From: an uncultured Hyphomicrobiales bacterium
GTDB lineage: Bacteria; Pseudomonadota; Alphaproteobacteria; Rhizobiales; Beijerinckiaceae
Direction: 5' to 3'
Length of the DNA: 8,170 bases
NCBI GenBank assembly: GCA_903932565.1
Contig: CAIZGQ010000553.1
Coordinates: forward strand, 1-8,170
The notes under the pieces are model-generated. The model ran no database searches and was not told the origin of the DNA. It saw nothing but the letters and a program-made list of their open reading frames with translations. Shown one piece after another: positions 6,525 through 8,170 of this stretch. Numbering within the stretch: the stretch's first letter is position 1; every line of letters begins with the position of its first letter. Made by a program: the position numbers and the translations under genes.

Positions 6525-6533
6525 GAGGTGGAG
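6525..6533 (+). promoter_or_regulatory. Ribosome binding site fixing the amidohydrolase start
   Basis: GAGGTGGAG ends 6 bases before the ATG at 6540. The open frame extends much further upstream inside the transporter gene, and further ATGs occur at 6564 and 6573; this site singles out 6540. Confidence 0.7.
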
Positions 6534-6539
6534 AATGTG

Positions 6540-7625
6540 ATGGGATTGAGCGGGCGTGGCCACATGCGGCGGATGACGGGCTGTGCCTGTCATCCCTCAC
6601 GCCGCGGCTTTCTTGCGCTGACAGGGGCAGGTTTGTCCTTTGCTGCGGTCACATCAGTCGATGCACAGGTCGAGTCACGTCCTGCGCCGCACCGCATCGA
6701 CGTGCATCACCATATCCTGCCGCCCAAATATATTGATGTTGCGCGGGACCGGTTGCTCGCGTTCGCGCCCAACTTTGCCAGTGTGTTGAAGTGGACGCCG
6801 CAGCAATCCATCGAGCAGATGGACAAGTTCGGCATCCAGACTGCGATGACATCGCTGTCCAATCCCGGCACCTGGTTTGGAAATGCCGACGAGGCGCGCG
6901 CCCTTGCCCGGATGTCAAACGAATACGCGGCCGACATGGTGCGTGATTATCCAGGTCGTTTCGGCATTCTGGCGTCACTGTCCTTGCCAGATGTCGAGGG
7001 CAGTCTGAAAGAAATTGCCTACGCGTTTGACGTGCTCCAGGCCGACGGCATTGCGATGCTGACGAGCTATGGCGACAAGTGGCCCGGACATGAGGCTTTT
7101 GCGCCAATTTTTGAGGAGTTGAATCGACGCAAAGCAACAGTCTATTTTCATCCAACGTCGGCCGATTGCTGTTCCGCGCTGATCAAAGATGTGCCGGCAC
7201 CTGCCATCGAATATATGTTTGATACGACGCGCGCGATCACAAGCCTTCTGTTCAGCGGCGCATTATCAAAATATCCCAACATCAAAATGATATTTTCCCA
7301 CGCTGGGGGTACGACAGCGCCCATCGTGGACCGCATCGTCAGGTTGGCCTCGATTGACAAGCAAGTGGCAGCGCGACTTCCCAATGGCGCGCTGTCTGAC
7401 CTGAAACGGCTTTGTTTTGATACCGCGACATCGACGAACGTGGAGAACCTCGGTGCGATCCTGCAGCTTGCGGGACCCGGCAAAATTCTGTTTGGCAGTG
7501 ACTACCCGTTCCTGCCCATTGCGGCGACTCTGCCGGGCTTGCTGAAATATGGGTTTGACGCCGACGCGCTATTGCGCATCGAGCGCGGAAACGCGCAGCA
7601 GCTGTTCCCGCGACTGCGCACTTAG
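6540..7625 (+). CDS. Tat-exported amidohydrolase of the ACMSD-like (amidohydrolase_2) family
   Basis: The 361-residue protein starts with a clear twin-arginine signal: SRRGFLALTGAG at residues 20-31, a hydrophobic stretch to about 39, and a likely cleavage after VDA (A42). The mature part, about 319 residues, is a TIM-barrel metal-dependent hydrolase: the metal site HxH is at H56/H58 in DVHHHILPPKYI, followed by H204 (VYFHPTS), H254 (IFSHAGG) and D321 (LFGSDYPF). This pattern matches the ACMSD/gamma-resorcylate decarboxylase group, in which a zinc or manganese ion supports decarboxylation or hydrolysis of aromatic or muconic-type acids. Export of such an enzyme is unusual and suggests it works on the substrate in the periplasm before or alongside uptake. 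It lies 46 bases after the transporter and 112 before the FAD monooxygenase. The exact reaction is not known. The start is set by GAGGTGGAG upstream of 6540. Confidence 0.93.
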   Translation: MGLSGRGHMRRMTGCACHPSRRGFLALTGAGLSFAAVTSVDAQVESRPAPHRIDVHHHILPPKYIDVARDRLLAFAPNFASVLKWTPQQSIEQMDKFGIQTAMTSLSNPGTWFGNADEARALARMSNEYAADMVRDYPGRFGILASLSLPDVEGSLKEIAYAFDVLQADGIAMLTSYGDKWPGHEAFAPIFEELNRRKATVYFHPTSADCCSALIKDVPAPAIEYMFDTTRAITSLLFSGALSKYPNIKMIFSHAGGTTAPIVDRIVRLASIDKQVAARLPNGALSDLKRLCFDTATSTNVENLGAILQLAGPGKILFGSDYPFLPIAATLPGLLKYGFDADALLRIERGNAQQLFPRLRT

Positions 7626-7737
7626 AGCTCTTGTGCGCGACGGTCCGAGGCCGGCGGTCAGACGACACGAAGGCGCAGTTGTCGCAACGCACCATCCAAT
7701 CTACCGTAGAGCAGGTGCCGGTTGGAAGGAGTCGCCC
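7626..7737 (+). other. Intergenic gap before the FAD monooxygenase
   Basis: This gap of 112 bases is the longest in the operon. GTGCGCGAC (7633-7641) can pair with GTCG and CGCAC (7681-7684, 7688-7692) around a 3-base bulge with a 39-base loop. A small perfect dyad, TCTAC-C-GTAGA, sits at 7700-7710. No good promoter hexamers were seen, so read-through from the upstream gene is the simplest view. Confidence 0.4.
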
Positions 7738-8170
7738 ATGGCCTTGAAAAGGATCGCTGTTCTTGGGGGTGGCCCGGCTGGACTTTACTTCTCGTATCTC
7801 TGGAAAAAGCGTCATCCGGAGACCGTGGTTGATCTGTTCGAGCAAAATCCAGAAGGCGCCACCTTTGGATTTGGAGTCGTCTTTTCGGATCGCGCGCTCG
7901 ATTTTTTGCGTGCAGACGATCCGCAGACTGCTTATCTGATCAGTGGTCACATGGAAACATGGCGCGACATGAGCGTCACCCATCGCGGTGAAACGATCCT
8001 CATCGACGGTGTCGGCTTTTCGGCGATAGCGCGTCTCGAATTCTTGCAATTGTTGCAGCAACAAGCGCGAACAGTTGGCGTCAATCTCCAGTTTGATACG
8101 ACAATTCGCTCTGTCGATGAGTTGGCCGGGTATGATCTTGTTGTCGCCTCCGATGGAATCAATTCCATTG
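7738..8170 (+). CDS. FAD-dependent aromatic monooxygenase, salicylyl-CoA 5-hydroxylase/VioD-like (3' end missing)
   Basis: An open frame of 144 codons runs off the right edge with no stop. The N-terminus has the Rossmann dinucleotide motif VLGGGPAGLYF (G10, G12, G15), the acidic end of strand 2 at E35 (LFEQNP), then ATFGFGVVFSDRALDFL (residues 41-57), DGVGFSAIARLEFLQLL (90-106) and the DLVVASDGINS segment (133-143), which contacts FAD in group A flavin monooxygenases. The FGFGVVFS and GVGFSAI wording resembles salicylyl-CoA 5-hydroxylase, anthraniloyl-CoA monooxygenase and VioD rather than 4-hydroxybenzoate hydroxylase. It would hydroxylate an aromatic ring, possibly as a CoA thioester, using NAD(P)H and O2. 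AAGGAG lies 6 bases before the ATG. Whether it is a single-domain enzyme or the N-terminus of a longer fusion (as in anthraniloyl-CoA monooxygenase) cannot be seen. Confidence 0.9.
   Translation, partial: MALKRIAVLGGGPAGLYFSYLWKKRHPETVVDLFEQNPEGATFGFGVVFSDRALDFLRADDPQTAYLISGHMETWRDMSVTHRGETILIDGVGFSAIARLEFLQLLQQQARTVGVNLQFDTTIRSVDELAGYDLVVASDGINSI

Noticed and set aside
5912..6565. Minus-strand frame of 217 codons opposite the transporter
   Set aside because: It is a charged, low-complexity-looking translation with no recognisable domain. The plus strand carries a typical 12-segment MFS protein.

Overview
The window looks like chromosomal DNA from a Gram-negative proteobacterium, most likely an alphaproteobacterium. 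The evidence is moderate GC content, tight catabolic operons, clear Shine-Dalgarno sequences, a Tat-exported metalloenzyme and a two-subunit molybdenum hydroxylase. No rRNA, tRNA, CRISPR array or intact mobile element was found. The organism assignment is inference from style; nothing here is diagnostic of a species.

Layout. Minus strand, from right to left: a LysR-type regulator (3018-3941), a YihY/BrkB-family membrane protein (1850-2725), then a molybdenum hydroxylase pair, the [2Fe-2S] small subunit (1027-1497) and the molybdopterin-binding large subunit (1-1030). The large subunit runs off the left edge. Plus strand, starting opposite the regulator: a dihydrodipicolinate-synthase-family (DapA-like) lyase or aldolase (4055-5041), an MFS aromatic-acid-type transporter (5117-6493), a Tat-exported ACMSD-like amidohydrolase or decarboxylase (6540-7625), and an FAD-dependent aromatic monooxygenase (from 7738) that runs off the right edge.

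How the genes fit together. The plus-strand genes are co-directional, with gaps of 75, 46 and 112 bases and a good ribosome binding site before each start, so they look like one operon. The divergent LysR gene is the obvious regulator. The shared intergenic region holds a textbook LysR box (ATGA-N7-TCAT, T-N11-A) centred about 65 bases before the start predicted from a sigma-70-like promoter. Uptake (MFS), ring oxygenation (FAD monooxygenase), decarboxylation or hydrolysis (amidohydrolase) and C-C cleavage or hydration (DapA-like enzyme) suggest catabolism of an aromatic or heteroaromatic acid. The molybdenum hydroxylase could supply a further ring hydroxylation. The substrate cannot be read from the sequence.

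Most interesting points: the DapA-like enzyme keeps the Schiff-base lysine but lacks the usual GTTGE motif and apparently the catalytic tyrosine; the amidohydrolase has a clear twin-arginine signal in a family normally seen in the cytoplasm; and the LysR box and promoter are well arranged. A YihY gene of lower local GC sits between the regulator and the molybdenum hydroxylase and looks unrelated to the pathway.
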